Positions 10,580 through 24,339 are shown, numbered from the stretch's first letter. The stretch: DNA of 64,000 nt from Angiostrongylus vasorum (GCA_018806985.1 JADANN010000099.1:2294001-2358000), one strand, 5' to 3'. Notes: a model not told the origin generated them from the letters alone. A program made the numbers and translations.

Positions 10580-13500
10580 CTCGGTTTTCCGAAGTGGGTT
10601 TTTGCAACCGCATCGAGTCAAATTCAAGAAAGCACCGCTTTGAAGAAGTCGAAGACGTTGGATACTTCATAATAGTCACGTATAGGCTGAGCGATCTAGA
10701 AAGTTTTTGTTCATTCATGTTGAAGTTAAATGATGCTGGGTTTTGAAACATGGAGTTATGGAGTTGTATTTTTGTCACGTAAACCTTCGAATTCTTCGAG
10801 GAAATCCATTTTTTGGAAACCTCTATTCGTATGAAGGGTAAGGAAACGTTGGAGCTGCGTGCTTAAAACATAACGTCGGATGCTCTAATTTGTGTGGGCT
10901 GCCGCGTCTGATGACGCCTAATTCATGTCGAATACACAAATAGTGAAACAAAACAGTGAGAGTGAAATAGTGGCGACATTAAAACACAGCACAAGACAAA
11001 CAAAGCAGGTTTTTAAAAAATAGTTGGCCACTAACTGGAGGACTTGAGTGGTTGAAAACATAGTGCGTTATAGAAAACACATTTCTCTAACGTTTATGAG
11101 AATGTAATAACTTTCATTGATTGCTATTTTAATTTAAATCAATTCAAAATCCCCATTTCCGAGAAGTGTCAAGTTTTTACCTCGGGGGATTAAAAAAGCT
11201 CATATTTTGTTGGCGAAGGTCTCTATGTTTAGAAAAACTTTTTGTATCTCCTTATAACGTCCACTACAAGATGAGTTACGACATCCCATTGCCTTCCTAC
11301 TCCAACTCTTGTTAAAACGACAGTGAAATTTTGAATCCTGTCGGCTAATCACAATTTCGCCGGCAGCGCTTTCCATGAATGACAAGGCTGGAGTACAAGA
11401 CCAGACTACTAAAGAAGCCTGTCGATAGAAACTTCTGTAGAATACACAGGTGTAAATAGTGTCTATCGACAAATCCATCATGCCTTTTAGAGGAAAAGTG
11501 TTCCACCAGTTTATCTGCACAGCTGCGGACTTAATTTATTCAAACTGTGACTGAGGAATGGCTAAGCCTATAAAATTTCGGTAAATAATGGCAGCCTGGC
11601 AATCGCTCCATAAGTGAAAACGTGGTGCACTATGCAGTGGCTAGGGTTTATGTACAATTCACTGGTTGAAAGCATTTGTGTGTCGATGGTAGGTACACAA
11701 TTCTTCCTGTGTGTAAGGACATACTGCAGACTGACTTTACCTATCGGCAGCTGTAAGGAAAGCAGGAAGGGACTTTTTCGAGCAGATCATCCACCAGAAG
11801 CTGAAGGAGCAAGGGACATTCCATCACGTAATGGTTTTCCAAGAGTTATCAGCACCGCAGATTATTAGGAACTTTAATCAAGGGAAGCTGTTCACGAACG
11901 CAAGTTCATGGAAATTGTATAGTTCGAAAAAGATCGCTGGATGACTTCAAGACAGATTTCTGCTTGTGTTGGGTTGGAAGCGTGAGTGTTTCCACTCCAC
12001 TGACTTTTCATTTCCTTGGATAAAACGGTACTAGTCAGCCGAGAACTTGGATGCGATGGATGTAGGATGTCACACGTCAATCGCAAATACGCCGCAAAAC
12101 ACTTGATGCAGCTGCCATAGGAAACACTATTGTTTGGAATGTTTCAGTACTGGTCACGAAAAAGAGTGAACCTTTCCTACAAAGTGGACTTTCAAATACA
12201 GGATTAAATGTACTTATGAATTGCAAGTTCTATGTGAAAATGTTGATTGCAGCTGAGAACTCAATGTTCCATATGAAAATCCTTCATCGGACGTGTGAAT
12301 TGCGACTTTTGTGTAAAAAGCATCGATTGTCTATGGGCTATGTGAAACGCATGTATGTATGAATTGCATATTTTAGATTTTAAAACAAAAAAACATGTTT
12401 CTTAGTACGGCATTTAGAGCATCGGTAAAAGATTGCGCTAATAAGACTGGAAGACTGCTTCGGAAGACGAGCTGTGCTCAAGCACACTTATTAACTTATG
12501 CTCTGTGAATACGGACCCATTCTAAAAAAGTTTCTTCAGTGATTTATCAGCTTGTCATAATGGAATGGTGTTCCTAAACATCGGAATTAAGCCTTGAAGA
12601 TGGTGCGCTTCTGCACCTCTTCACCGACTATGTATATTCTCTGTGATATCTTCGACAGCAGTTCTCTATCGGCGCAAAGTGAACTCGTCCGAAAAAGTCT
12701 TTGTAAATTATCAAGTGAAGTCAGCTAATTATTTGCCACGGGTTATATGAGATCTCTGTTGGACAACCTGAATACAAAATACGAACACAAAAAGTGCGAA
12801 GAAAAAAGCTCTATGTGACAAAATAAGCCAAGTAGACAGACATAATGGAATAGAGGAGATGCATTGGATACAATGCACTTCGTCCGTTTTTTTTCGCACG
12901 TTCACTGCATGCAGTTCCGAGCGTGTTAGTCTTGTTCTTTTATCTATAATGTTCAGCCACTTATTTTGTACAATTGTTTCTTTTTTGTTTCTGCGATGCC
13001 ACAATTATTATCCAGTCCTCTCCTAGGCATGTTCATAGCACAGTAGATCAGTGAGCTTTTCTTGAAACTATAGTTCATATCTACATCTTTAAGCGAAGGA
13101 TTACTTTGCACTTTATCGAGCCTGGTTTAGATCTCTTTTCCACGCATTTGCTACTGGGCTATACTTCCGGAATAAGTTTTTATTGAAAGTGCTATTTATA
13201 AATCACGTACTTACATCACAATGCAAACTAAGACTTCAAAATGAAAATACGACAGGTGTTGTTTGCTTGAAATTCTCACTGAGCAGCTTTTCTTCGCCTT
13301 GTGCGCCGTTTAAGTGCTTCCTGTGCACTCAGGAAGTAGGCGCTGCCTCGCTATTCTCTACAATGTTAAATATTGTGTGGAGACAAACGATTCCGATAGT
13401 TCTGTGGTAACACAGCACGTCATTCAAGCGCAACGTCACCCTTTCACTAAATGTTTCAGTGTGTGGGATGCTCACATAGTTATGAGCAAAGTGTTTTAAT

Positions 13501-14300
13501 CAACTGAGTGATTCCTCCTCTCTAGAAAACGAATCTTCCTTCACATGAGTAAACGAGCTGATTTTACTTGCACTAACTGCTATTACACATATGGGAAAAC
13601 TTCTTGAGCTAAAAAAACCCTTTGAGGAATGGCGTTCTTTGTGGGTGCAGAAAAGCGCAACTAATGAGGTTTTTGCATAAAATTGTAAAATTTTCTCGGA
13701 CTCGGAATGGGCCGGCAGTGCAACAGTACTGCGCGAATTGGCTTTCAATGATTGGGAACGAATCCGGTTCAATTTTTATAAAAGGAGAACTTTTCCGCTT
13801 TTGACTAGGCAATCTTAAGAAACCTCCTGAAATTCTCGCGTCTAGGCTAGCTCAGTCTGGTTTTTATCTCAAGAATACCACAAAAACAACGTCAAGCATC
13901 TTCATTTCCACTCTTTTATCTTCATCCGCTTTTGCTCCAGAGTCGCATTGTCAAGCAAGGGTCTTCTCTCCTTATTGTGTTTTACTTCTTAAAATATTTA
14001 ACATCTACAAATAATATTTAATATCATTCCAAGTGTATTACTTTTCCTGACTTTCCCTATCTCTAAAGGATCAATTTTTCTGTGGATCATTCTGTACAAT
14101 CTGATGGAAAGATCATATCTCTCAATTAGATTAGTCTCAACGAATTACCTAATTCTAGATGATAGTTTCGTATGGAATCATAGCAAACTGGGTCCATGTT
14201 GGAGCGGCTTGGTTCCTTGTTTTTCACAATAGTCTAAGCTTCGGACGCAAATTTGGTTAGCCCTTTCCAAAACAAACCAAAAAGATTATTATTCGAAGGA
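10580..14300. other. Long unassigned stretch
   Basis: No gene could be supported. Frames of 60-106 aa (for example 11200-11520 and 12729-13004 on minus) lack recognisable domains. Around 12210-12370 the phrase 'tgaattgca' recurs loosely, too diverged to call a tandem repeat. Confidence 0.35.
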
Positions 14301-14304
14301 TAGG

Positions 14305-14372
14305 TGGCTGAAGCATAAAGCGTTCGGCGTTGATCTAGCCCTAGAAATCCGTTCCCATCAACTCCATTGACG
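14305..14372 (-). repeat. Family B fragment
   Basis: 'aaagcgttcggcgttgatct' matches the family B 3' end ('aaagctctcggcgttgatca'). Confidence 0.45.
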
Positions 14373-14689
14373 CTTAGGCGATTTCTCCTCATTTTTCGTG
14401 GACGAAGAGAGGGTCTTCGTCCAACTTTATGCCATTAAAGATCTAATTTTTTAGACAATAGACGATTATTGTTTGATAACTAGCAAGGAAATGACGGCAT
14501 GGTAACGACGTGGAAAGGTTCTTGATCCATTGCTACGAAGAATGCAACACATGTGTCTACTATTTTCTACATATTAGTATGGTTCACAAGGCGCATTTAG
14601 CTTGGGGGGTTAGAGGTGACGTGCAATACAAACGTAGTCATTAATTTCATCCCAAGCTACTGCCTTAACAAGTCTTCCATACCTCCAAA

Positions 14690-14840
14690 TTGGTTGGCAA
14701 ATTGGTACAAGAGCTGCCTGGGCGGGTAGCAGCTGACTCGATACGTCGCCTCTACGGTGCCTCTACGGTCTAATGCAAGATGCATCCCAGTTGGATTGAT
14801 CAACACCGAACGTATTGTCCTTTAACCAGTGACTATGGTT
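14690..14840 (+). repeat. Degraded family B fragment
   Basis: 'ggcaaattggtacaagagct', 'gcagctgactcgatacgtc' and 'ggattgatcaacaccgaacg' keep the order and spacing of family B on plus, with an internal deletion. Confidence 0.55.
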
Positions 14841-14849
14841 CACAGAATC

Positions 14850-17800
14850 GCGTTGCTGCTAGAATATACCTCTACAGAGGTTATTCCGTTCTCAATACCG
14901 GTTCCTCACGTGTGACTCCTCCAGTATTCAACAATCACGTAAGCTAAGCGTCGTAGAGGAGACTGAATGCTTTTGGGACCCATACGACTAGTGTTGCTTG
15001 CTGATGCGCTAAGTCTCTATCTCTAAGTTCTCTATCCTTCCAAACTACTCTAGTATCAAAACTGCATCACTCCAGTGGATGGAGGAGGTACCTGATGGAT
15101 AATATAGTAAGAATAATGTAGTGAGAGGAAGAAATTTTGAGATAACTGTTGGCGACATAATATATTACCTGCCTTCGTTTTTTCCTTATTTCGCAAACAC
15201 GGGATAAGCTCTTTGTATACTGTATTTTCTGCTGATTTATTGGTTTTTTACACCCCATTCTACAGAGTCAGTAGATCCTTATTCTGAGCCTATGGGTGTT
15301 TTAAAAAGCACTCGAAATTTTCGGTTTTCTTGTAGCCCTTCATTTGTTCTCTCGTCCGTAATTTCCGCCATTGCTTTTTGTCTATGACGTAGCACACTTC
15401 TAAGAACGAATTATTTTTTATATAGCGTCATTCACACAGCAGAAATTCACAGAGCTTTTTCAACTCGACGAAAACACTTTTCAAATTAAATAATACTCCA
15501 AAATCACCTGTAGTGTCGTTTTGTTGTATAAGAATGTACCACGTCATTCCTTCAAAACAATCTACGCCATTCCAAAAGCTTCGTAATTGTTTTTATTTTT
15601 GAAGCTGGTCCTGGATGCTCCGATCAGAAAATTTTTTTACCGACGTCACAGCTGCGCTATTGTCATTGGCATAGTAAAAGTCATGCATAAAAAATTTTCA
15701 GCAAAACTTGATATCGATAAGAAAAGTTGTCGCACCTAGTAAACATGGAACAACAACTGGAACATTGTCCGAACCCTCTAACAGTAGTTGAAAGCGGTTA
15801 AGTGATTAGTTGACAAGCCAGTGACACTGAGCAATCGAAAACAACTACGAGCTGTCACCCTGGACGAGGGGCCGAGGGAGTCCGACAGCAGTCAGCACCG
15901 AGCACATGTTCAAGACACCGTCTTCTCCGCTGCCGAGCCCAGCAACCGCTGATTCCACCGTCTCGCTGCTGGAGACTACAGCTTAAACGCTTAAACAAAG
16001 CGACCACTCGTCTGACAGGAAGCCTTCAGTTTTTTCAGTGTTGGAAAAACAACTCTTCCATCATGTTGGCATAGCTGTGCACTCTTTTTAGTTTATTATA
16101 GCAAAGTGTGCTTTGAGTTCACAGGGTGGTGGATTCGAAATCGGCTTATAAAGTAAGTAGTAATTTTCAAAATAAAAGCGGAAAAGTTTATGCTTTCGAA
16201 GCCAAGACGGAAAAATCAAAGCGTGCCACTTTTTTATAGCAAAGAATAGCCTGCTGAAAGAGATACAAAACTTTGGAAACTTTGAAGTGAAATGGGTGGG
16301 TTAAAGGATTGAAACGAAATGAAACACGAACGGCAGTAAAAATTTATGTAAACACATGGTTTAACAGAGCTGAGATTTTTTCTATAAGTTTCGAACGAGA
16401 TGACCAAGCCTTCCTTCCTAAAACTAAAAATTGTTAGAAAATTCTCTCAAGTCTTTCCACTAAGCCTAACAGTATTATAAAACAGTAGTTGATTCTACTG
16501 GCAAATTCTAAGCCTAACGTGACATTCGTTGGTACAGTAATCGTGAGAGCGAAGAGACCACTCTCACAAATCTTTCCTTATCCATTACTATTTTCTTTCA
16601 AGGCCACTACGATAAGGTGCTGCTCGTATTTTATTACCATCTTTACCTCCACCGACAGCCCTTTTACCTTCGAGTGAGTTTTCTGAGTTTATTATTATCA
16701 CCTGCATTCACTCTGCTCACAAAAAATTCCATGTTCATGATCCTCCAGTTCTGTGGTTGTCATTCCTTTCATGGATTTCTTTTCTTTGCTGCCAAGCGGT
16801 AACAGAGACTGTGATTGGTTGACAAAGCGTTTCTCCGTGTTGTATGAAGGAGTAATAGTTTCGTGGCTAGTAAGTCGATAGTGCGCTTACATTTTCACCT
16901 GCTTGATATTAATATCGCTTATGACTTATGAGAAACATCTCATCGCTTAGTGAATCATGTCAACAGAAATGAAAACCTAGTATATTTTACGAACCTTTTT
17001 CCTACAACGTGCAATTCCTAGCAATAAAATTCTATTTTATTAGGAACTCGGTGTCTTTTTTCAGTTTCTTTCATGGAGGATGAAATCTCGAATACTGATT
17101 CGACTCAACAGTTGAGATTTAGTCCAGCACGGCGTCCGCTGTTCATGGTCGGCGTCTGGTGCTACAGCATTTACCGGTTCTGACCATCTCAATGACGACC
17201 CGAAATTTCTGCAAAAATTCCAACATTCAGAATTAAAAGTGATATATTGAAAAGATAATGTTCTACACAGACTGTGCACTGTGAAGGCAACAAACTGTTT
17301 ACCCAACGAAATAACCTAAGAAGCTCCCGGGTATCAAAAGAATTTTCTAATAACGAAGGTTGACGACATTATTCTCATGCAGCGACAATTAGGCCCAAAA
17401 ATCCCACGCTCTTTGTAATCGTTTAGGTCGGAGCAGTACTCCTTTTTGCTTCAGTCGTTCTAGTCTTTCTACGAAGGTGATCTACATCGTGGATAGAGGT
17501 TTCTAGGAAGCTCTCGTTCTGGTCGACGAGTAGTGTCCAATTGTCTCGGTATTCGTGATTTTGCACGGTAAACACGTTAAACGACCACCCCTAGTTCTCT
17601 TTTTTAGCAACGCTAACATTATTGTAGAATAAAACCTACAGTTATTTTTTCCTTACCTGTCGCCAAATCTTGTCAACATATAATTGGCACATTTTTTGCT
17701 TCGCTTTCAATGTGAATTCCCTTGGATCTCTTTTTTTTCCGAAGTGTTTCGGTTTCTCGGGATCCGAAATATATGCTCGGACTTGTCAACACTGTCCCAG

Positions 17801-18040
17801 CCGTTTATATTTCAGAAGACTCCTTTCAAATACTCTGTGAGTGATGCGTAGAATTCTTGATGGGCTTGAGGTGTCAGCTCCCGTCTTAGGTACAGAGTTC
17901 ATAAAACGCACCGAGTTTCTTTCAATTTCCCATTGAGTCACTCTCAGCGTATCACGTTGTTTGAAAATAATGTGAAATTTTAATCCTCAGATTAAATCTT
18001 CATTATTTAGATCAAATCTTTACAATTTGCTTACTATTGG
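14850..18040. other. Long unassigned stretch
   Basis: No repeat family or convincing exon. A splice-like segment at 16126-16153 (acceptor 'gttcacag', donor 'gtaagt') is too short to call. Confidence 0.3.
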
Positions 18041-18045
18041 GTTTA

Positions 18046-18333
18046 AAAGGATAAAACAATAAAGCTCTCGGCGTTGATCAATCCCTGAGGAATGCACCAT
18101 GCATTCGACTTCATTAAGTATCGTTGGAGGTGATTGATTGCATATCTGGCCTTTACAGTGACTTGCGGTGGCCTGCCGATGTATCGAGCCAGTGCTGCTA
18201 TCCTCCGAGACAAGTTTGGTACCAATTTGCCGACCCCCGGAAGGATGGAAGGCTTGGTAAGCCATGGGCGCAGGGATCGATTCCACGTGAGTGTCGCAGT
18301 GGCGTCTCCAACCACTGCGCCACACGTGCCCTA
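18046..18333 (-). repeat. Family B tRNA-derived SINE copy
   Basis: On minus the copy starts with 'gtgtggcgcagtgg', matching the pol III A-box consensus TRGYNNARNGG, followed by 'ggaatcgatccc' (B box). The body runs through 'ttggtaccaaacttgtct' and 'tgcatggtgcattcctcagg' to 'aacgccgagagcttta'. The open frames of 135, 90, 83, 75 and 68 aa here are frames through the SINE. Confidence 0.85.
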
Positions 18334-18616
18334 CTATTAGATTTAGTATAGGAATATACGTGATTGCTGTGGATACGTGTGATTCTGTAGATGTTTGCAA
18401 CCAATATAAGTAAAACAGCGAGCGCATATTGTAGATGTTGATTGTTCAATGAAAGTCTGTTACATGGATGAAACTGGTTGAATTTCTGGTTGAAGCAAAG
18501 ATTTCGACAGCAATCAAGTCTTTCATAGAATATTGGACTTCCTATCTCACGTGTCCTCTTGAGGAAATTTTAGTAGCGGCTTGATTGTCGAAGACTTTCT
18601 CAGCAATTTTTCTTGT

Positions 18617-18900
18617 GAGAGCGCGTGTAGCGCGCAGTGGCTAGAGGCGCCCTGCAGTGCATATGGAATCGATCCCGCGTCCAAGTCACCAAACCATCCA
18701 TCCCCTCCGGGTTCGGTAAATTGGTGCCAGACCTGTCTGGGAGTTGAGCGGCTCTGACATTATACAACAGTAGGCCGATACGAGTCATAGTATAGGGCAG
18801 ATATGCATTCAATCATCTCCAACGATGCTTAATGAAGTCAAATGCATGGCGCACCCCTCAGGGATTGATCAACGCCGAGAGCTTTATCCTTTTATCCTGT
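18617..18900 (+). repeat. Family B tRNA-derived SINE copy, plus
   Basis: Begins 'gcgcgtgtagcgcgcagtgg', then 'ggaatcgatcccgcg', and ends 'aacgccgagagctttatcct'. It is in head-to-head orientation with the copy 280 bp to the left. Confidence 0.85.
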
Positions 18901-21270
18901 TATTTTTGTGAGACGTTTAAAAAAAGTGACATCCTGTTTCAAGAGATGTCTAGCGTATCTTGGACGAGATCGTGTGTCTAATTCCAACTCTTTCAGTTCT
19001 TACTCTATTGGTTGTGTGATGTAAGTTCAAATGCACTCATTCAGTAGTGTTGTTCCAAATCAATCCCGGTCTCATGCATAGCAGATAATGCTGGAGCTTT
19101 GTGCGACTATAATCCTTTATTGTAATGATTTCATTAATTGAAGTCATCTATCTGCAGAGCAAAAAAGATTTATGACAACTTTTGTCTAATACAAATTTGG
19201 CTTCAGCACATGCTTCGAGGAATCCTCTGCGCCAAGTTTGCACAGAACGTAGCTAGTTGTTCTACAGCTCCCTTCCTTGTTAGATATCGAAGAAATTCTT
19301 TTTTGTCAGTGAAGATGTCGGAGACAGGGTACGTCACGAGAACCGCTTTGCCATTATCAAAATTCATGCGGTGTCCTCTCACTGACTCCTCTTTTTCGAA
19401 TTTCCAATCCAGTTGGAGCATTCCACAATCGTTCTCGTGATCATGCCTAGCTCTTTCATTAACTCCTGAGCGTTGCACGTGTATCTGCTTCACTCCAAAT
19501 GGTTATCAAAAACAAGGGCTCTTTAAGTTCCTCGTCTTCATGACGACCAATTAACATCGTAATCTGGACCGAGACCAGTGTATTAAAACTACAAAAATTA
19601 AAAATTAAAATTTTTTAAAAAATTAATTAGTGAATTTCTAAAAAAAATGAAATAAAAAAAATAAAATTAAAAATCAAAATAAATTAACAAAAAATAAATT
19701 AAAAAACTACTTAATGAGAACAAAATGGTTAGGCTTTATTTTAAAATGAAACATTAAAATTTTTGATAGACAAAAACGACATTGATTTTCGAGTAATGTG
19801 GTAGTTTTCGACGTTGATTGAGCTCCAAATGGACGTCAGTTCTGTAATCTCAAGTAGAGCCAACCGTCTCATTTCGAATGTACAATACAATACAATCTGT
19901 AGTCATTAGAATGACGACACTGTTTTTCAGGTGAAAAATTTGTCCTCATACTTTCGGTCCAGCATTGCTCCTTGATAACAGCTTCAAATTTCTTTGGCAC
20001 CCCGAGAACTCCTAGGTTCATCAGCTCATTCTGATTGTTCTGATTGTCAATCCTTGCAATCTATTACATCTTAACTTCTAGAGTACTTCCCATCTGATCT
20101 GCTGTGTCATTTCATGAGCAAGATGGATTTATCATTAATTTTATTTTCAAAAAAAATAAAAAAAATTTGTGGAGCCGATGAAACTCATCGTTGAAAGATT
20201 AGTCATACACACTACTCGAAGTATGTCGGAATTTGCGGTTGTTCTTTTGCAAGTCCTTTGTTGACGGGGCTTACCAGTTCCCACAGGTTCTTGTTTGTTT
20301 TGAAGTTCCTATTGTGCATTTTTTAATAAATCTTTTTCATAACGTTCTTTTGCTCGTCTACAGTTCTCTTTTACCAATAAATTAAGCTGCTAAGAAGCTC
20401 GTGACAAAGCTTGAATTCTAACAAATCAATTGAGCTATCCACAGCTCTCGTACAAGAGTTTATGGATGTCGTCTATTAGCTTACTTGGAAAAGATTATAT
20501 AGGGTTTTTCATTGCAGATGCGAAGCTTTAACCCAAACAAATCTTCTTATTTGTAACCTGAGCTTGCAGAAATGAAGCTGTTATGCCTCCTGTAGTTTAT
20601 TTGGGTTTTTTTTCTGATGATAATATGTCTGTTTCATCACTGAAATTAGTACATGAATGTGCGATATGTGCATGTACTAGCTTCTGAGTATGGTTTCAGG
20701 AACTCTTTTTTTTGTCCAAGATATAAGCTGCTTCACTACTTGAAGACCCTACTCAACTGACCGAAAAAACACTCTCTGTCTGCGTAATCCACGAAAGCAC
20801 TCCAACATGCGCTATTTGTTGGCCCCCTTCTCAGTTTGAAGAGAGGCCAATGAACGAGTGATGAACCCATCGACGATGCCGCACTGCAGAACTGATCGAA
20901 AAGATTCCCCAACCACTATCTCGTAAACAGAATTCTTTAAGATTTTTTGGTAAAAACAATTCTCGCTCTACTTCACTGCATTGTTGTGGGAAACATATTT
21001 TGCGAATATGTGCATAAGCGATATGAATGTATTCATTTTTATTTGAAATGTCGTCTTTAATTTTGACGAAGCATGCTCGATCTCTCTACGTTACTTTTAC
21101 TTTTCTTTACCTACTACAGTCGAACATTTTCTTTAAAGGGAAAGACAGTTTAATTTTTAAAGGATCAGTCCGCTGAAAGAGCGTTGAACATAAAGATTTT
21201 TTCGTTCCAGTGCAAATTGTGAAAACCGGAAAATTATATTGAATTGAACAAAGTGGACTAACTTTGGAGT
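18901..21270. other. Unassigned stretch
   Basis: No gene supported. A 27-base segment at 18994-19020 lies between 'ctctttcag' and 'gtaagt' and encodes FLLYWLCD in one frame, which is too short to annotate as an exon. Confidence 0.3.
19585..19705. repeat. A/T low-complexity tract
   Basis: About 120 bases built almost only from AAAAT, AATTAA and A runs, with very few G or C. It contains no unit that repeats exactly. Confidence 0.8.
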
Positions 21271-21274
21271 AAAG

Positions 21275-21345
21275 TATAAAGTATAAAACTTTCGGCGTTG
21301 TCCCTTTGGGATATGCTGTGCATTCAGGTCCATTAAACATCATAG
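21275..21345 (-). repeat. Family B fragment
   Basis: 'aaaactttcggcgttgtccc', then 'gggatatgctgtgcattc', the 3' end of family B in diverged form. Confidence 0.45.
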
Positions 21346-21493
21346 AGTTATGTCTGAATGCACATTCCGTCTTCTTAGTGCCTGGCGTGTGAATGCAGGC
21401 GAACCAAGACAGTGTTTTTTTCCTCACAGATAAGTCGTGTGCCCTCGTGCTACTTTGTCGTCCTCGAAGAAATCGTGGGTTTCGTTATCACAG

Positions 21494-21584
21494 GGTGGTG
21501 GACTAGGCGGACAACCAGCACGACGCCTCTACACGCTCCCACCTGTTTTATCGAATGCAGTAGAATCCTTGTTTGTTGAGTACG
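21494..21584 (+). CDS. Candidate internal exon, unknown protein
   Basis: A 91-base segment between acceptor 'gttatcacag' and donor 'gtaagt'. In the frame starting at 21494 it is open throughout and encodes a Gly-rich start (GGGLGG) followed by ARRLYTLPPVLSNAVESLFV. It ends one base into a codon. The splice signals are good and the composition is protein-like, but a second frame is also open across much of it, and I found no partner exon. Function unknown. Confidence 0.3.
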
Positions 21585-22207
21585 GTAAGTCGTGAGTATT
21601 TTTTGAGCACAAACAGTAGGTATGATCTTTCGGAACTTTGAACTTAACCTTGCAAAAAATTTGTGATATCGTAGTTGTCCAAGAAGTAGACAATCAGCTA
21701 ATTGACAGCTGCACCAAATAGTCTCCTTCGACAGGTTATTCGAGAGTCATGGAAAAGTGAACTAAAATTTCTATGCATATAACCGTTACTAAAGGTTCGT
21801 ACAAAAGTTTCTATTGGCATCCCGATCATCTACTGCTGCGTTGGCCATTTAAAAGTGCAAGTTCACAAGTGCGGTAGAAAACTAGCGTAATCTTTAGCAA
21901 CTTCTTTGTCTGTTGCCGCCTCCATTTCATACCCACCTCTCTTATTCAGTACGACACGAGTGATATTGCAAATGCTTTTTTTTTGGAAACATTCTTTTAA
22001 AATCCACTTCTGTGGTATCCTTGTAGCTCAATTTCATCATCCGAACAAATGCTATTTCGAAATTCCCTCGTTGGTCATTTGTTGCTAGTGAGTGAATCGG
22101 AAGATTCTTGATTCGTAAGCAAAGAAGGAGAAGAAAGACCTGAAGAGGAGCGCAGTTTTTCAGAGAGTTCCATGAACTTTTAGATTTGACACTCGAGATG
22201 ATAAAGA

Positions 22208-22490
22208 TTAAAGGACAAAGCCCTCGGTGTTGATCAATCCCTGAGGGATGCGCCATGCATTCGACTTCATTAAGTATCTTTGGAGGTGATTGAGTATATA
22301 TCTGGCCTTTACAATGACTCCCGGTGGGATACCGATGTATCGAGCCAGTGCTGCTATCCTCCCAGACAAGTTTGGTATCAATTTGCTGACACCGGAGGGA
22401 TGTAGGGCTTGGTGGGCCATGGGCTCGGGAATCGATTCTGCGTGTGTGTTGCAGGGTCCCTCCGACCACTGCGTCACAAGTCCCCTTCGA
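22208..22490 (-). repeat. Family B SINE copy
   Basis: Full length, with 'gacgcagtggtcggaggg' and 'agaatcgattcccgag' on minus as the A-box and B-box region. The 221 aa minus frame (21942-22607) runs through it and has no domain. Confidence 0.85.
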
Positions 22491-23144
22491 GATAACTGTA
22501 GACAATTCCGTAGAAGGAGAGTTCACTTGGTAAATAGAGATGGAAACGATATTTTCATAGAAATGGGAAGCGAGTAGAGTGAGAAATGAAATAGTAACCT
22601 CATTCATCGCAGTTTTTTTCTTCCTTGTCTGTTTGATTAGAATAATTTCATAGGGATTTCAGAAAACAAATTGTCCTTAATACCTCTGCGATTATTCTCT
22701 TGTGAATGTCGGTTCTCACTACATGGCAGGAATTCGCGAAAGAACTGGACATCGATCCAGCTTTTCCTAATGTCTGCAACATTCCGTTACAAACCCTACC
22801 ATTTCGTTGTTTCCAAATGATATCAACACATTCTAAAGATGGTATTCTCACTCAACGTGTCTGCGCGTTCTCATGGGAACGAAGAAGATGGCATTTTACG
22901 CACAGAAACTGCCTATACCACACCGCTTCTAAATTCCAACCAGCCTCATCAATCGTCACCCTTCAATAAACATTCTTTCGGAGGGAAAAAAAATAGAAAC
23001 CCACATCATCCGGGGTGATGCAGGCATCAATCATGAATTGCCATTGCTCAGCCATGTCCTCATTAACGCTTGGCAAATATCATCAGTCTTCAGTACAAAT
23101 GCACCGACAATGGTCAAAAAACCAGCTAAAATTCGCTGCTTTTA

Positions 23145-23190
23145 TTTGGTTTTTTATTTTATTTTAATTTATTTTATTTTTATGAGCTGT
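23145..23190. repeat. T-rich simple tract (TTTTA)n
   Basis: Imperfect TTTTATTTTA units immediately left of a family C copy on minus, i.e. at its 3' end. Probably the poly-A-like tail of that copy (AAAATAAAAT on minus). Confidence 0.65.
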
Positions 23191-23194
23191 CTTC

Positions 23195-23505
23195 ATGTCT
23201 ACTGTGCAGATCCCAGCACTTCTCACATTTGATTCGTTTCCTCGCATTCGTCATCCATGAAAGTTTTACGTGTGGCTACAGCTGCTGCTTGAGGACTTCC
23301 ATTAGATTTTGAATGTCGTAGAATGCTGGTCGAGACGATTTTTCCTGAAATCCTGAGATAGCCAAGCTAGAACGTTTCCCCCCGGATAAGTCCGGAACCA
23401 ATTTCACGATCCCGAAAAGATGAGAGCCTTTGTGAGTCTGGAGCGCGATCAAAGTGGCATAGTGCTCGTGGTAATAAGCATTGCTACCACTGTGCCGTCT
23501 GCTCC
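23195..23505 (-). repeat. Family C SINE copy
   Basis: 'ctgtgcagatcccagcactt', 'tcgtagaatgctggtcgaga', 'cggataagtccggaaccaa' and, at the head, 'attgctaccactgtgcc'. The T-rich tract to its left supports minus orientation. Confidence 0.75.
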
Positions 23506-23527
23506 CTTTTTTTATTTGGTTAAAATA

Positions 23528-23803
23528 AAAAAGGATAAAGCTCTGGACGTGGATCAATTCCTGGGAGATGCGCCATTCGTTCGACTTCTTTAAATATCGT
23601 TGGAGGTGACTGAATGCTTATCTTGCCTTTACAATGACTCGCGGTGGCCTACCGATGTATCGAGCCAGTGCTGCTATCTTCCCGGACAAGTCTGGTACTA
23701 ATTTGACGGAGGGATGGAAGGCTAGGTGGGCCATGGGTGCGGGGATCGATTCCACGTGTGTGTTGCAGGGCGCTTCCGATCACTGTCCCACACGCGCCCC
23801 CTT
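23528..23803 (-). repeat. Family B SINE copy
   Basis: From 'aaaaggataaagctctggac' to 'cactgtcccacacgcgcccc'. It sits about 20 bp from the preceding C copy, in the same orientation. Confidence 0.85.
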
Positions 23804-23948
23804 TTTGTTCGACTGGAAGAAGAAGGTGGTAAACCTAGTTTACTGACGTTATTCATCGGAAAAATCTTCACAAAAGCATTTGGTACGAATACTTTCTCGT
23901 TTATCACGTTAAATTCACAATACCCAGTCTTATAATTTATCAGCATAA

Positions 23949-24150
23949 GTAAAGGATAAGGCATTCGCCGTCGATCAACCCTTAAGGGATACACCATGAA
24001 TTCGACTTAATTAAGCATCGTTAGAGATGATTAGATGCCTATCCGGTCTATACAGTGGTTTGAGATGCCTACTGATGTATCAAGTCAGTGATGCTAGCGT
24101 TCCAGACAAGTTTGGTATCAAAAACCGCTCCCGAGTGAGCATGCCTCATT
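23949..24150 (-). repeat. Truncated family B copy
   Basis: The 3' half is clear ('ggcattcgccgtcgatcaac', 'ccagacaagtttggtatca'). The pol III head is replaced by unrelated sequence after about 24125. Confidence 0.65.
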
Positions 24151-24339
24151 CGTGCGGTGGTCAAGTGTGGAATATCCCGCTCTATACGACAACGAAAGCA
24201 CCAGTTCGAGAAGAACGAACGACTGTGGGCCGTCAACTCTGGTTATCAGCTCTGACGAAAGCGAAGACGCCAAAACACTAGGCGAATAAACTTTTTTATC
24301 AACCTCGTGTTAGCTTAATTATCCAGGAAGATACTGATT

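Noticed and set aside
16126..16153. 28-base splice-flanked segment
   Set aside because: Too short and without partner exons.
18020..18449. Overlapping frames of 68 to 135 aa on both strands
   Set aside because: They all read through one family B SINE, and the same frames recur at 22208 and 54354.
21942..22607. 221 aa minus frame, the longest in the window
   Set aside because: Most of it is SINE B sequence plus low-information flanks. There is no domain and the peptide matches other SINE frames.
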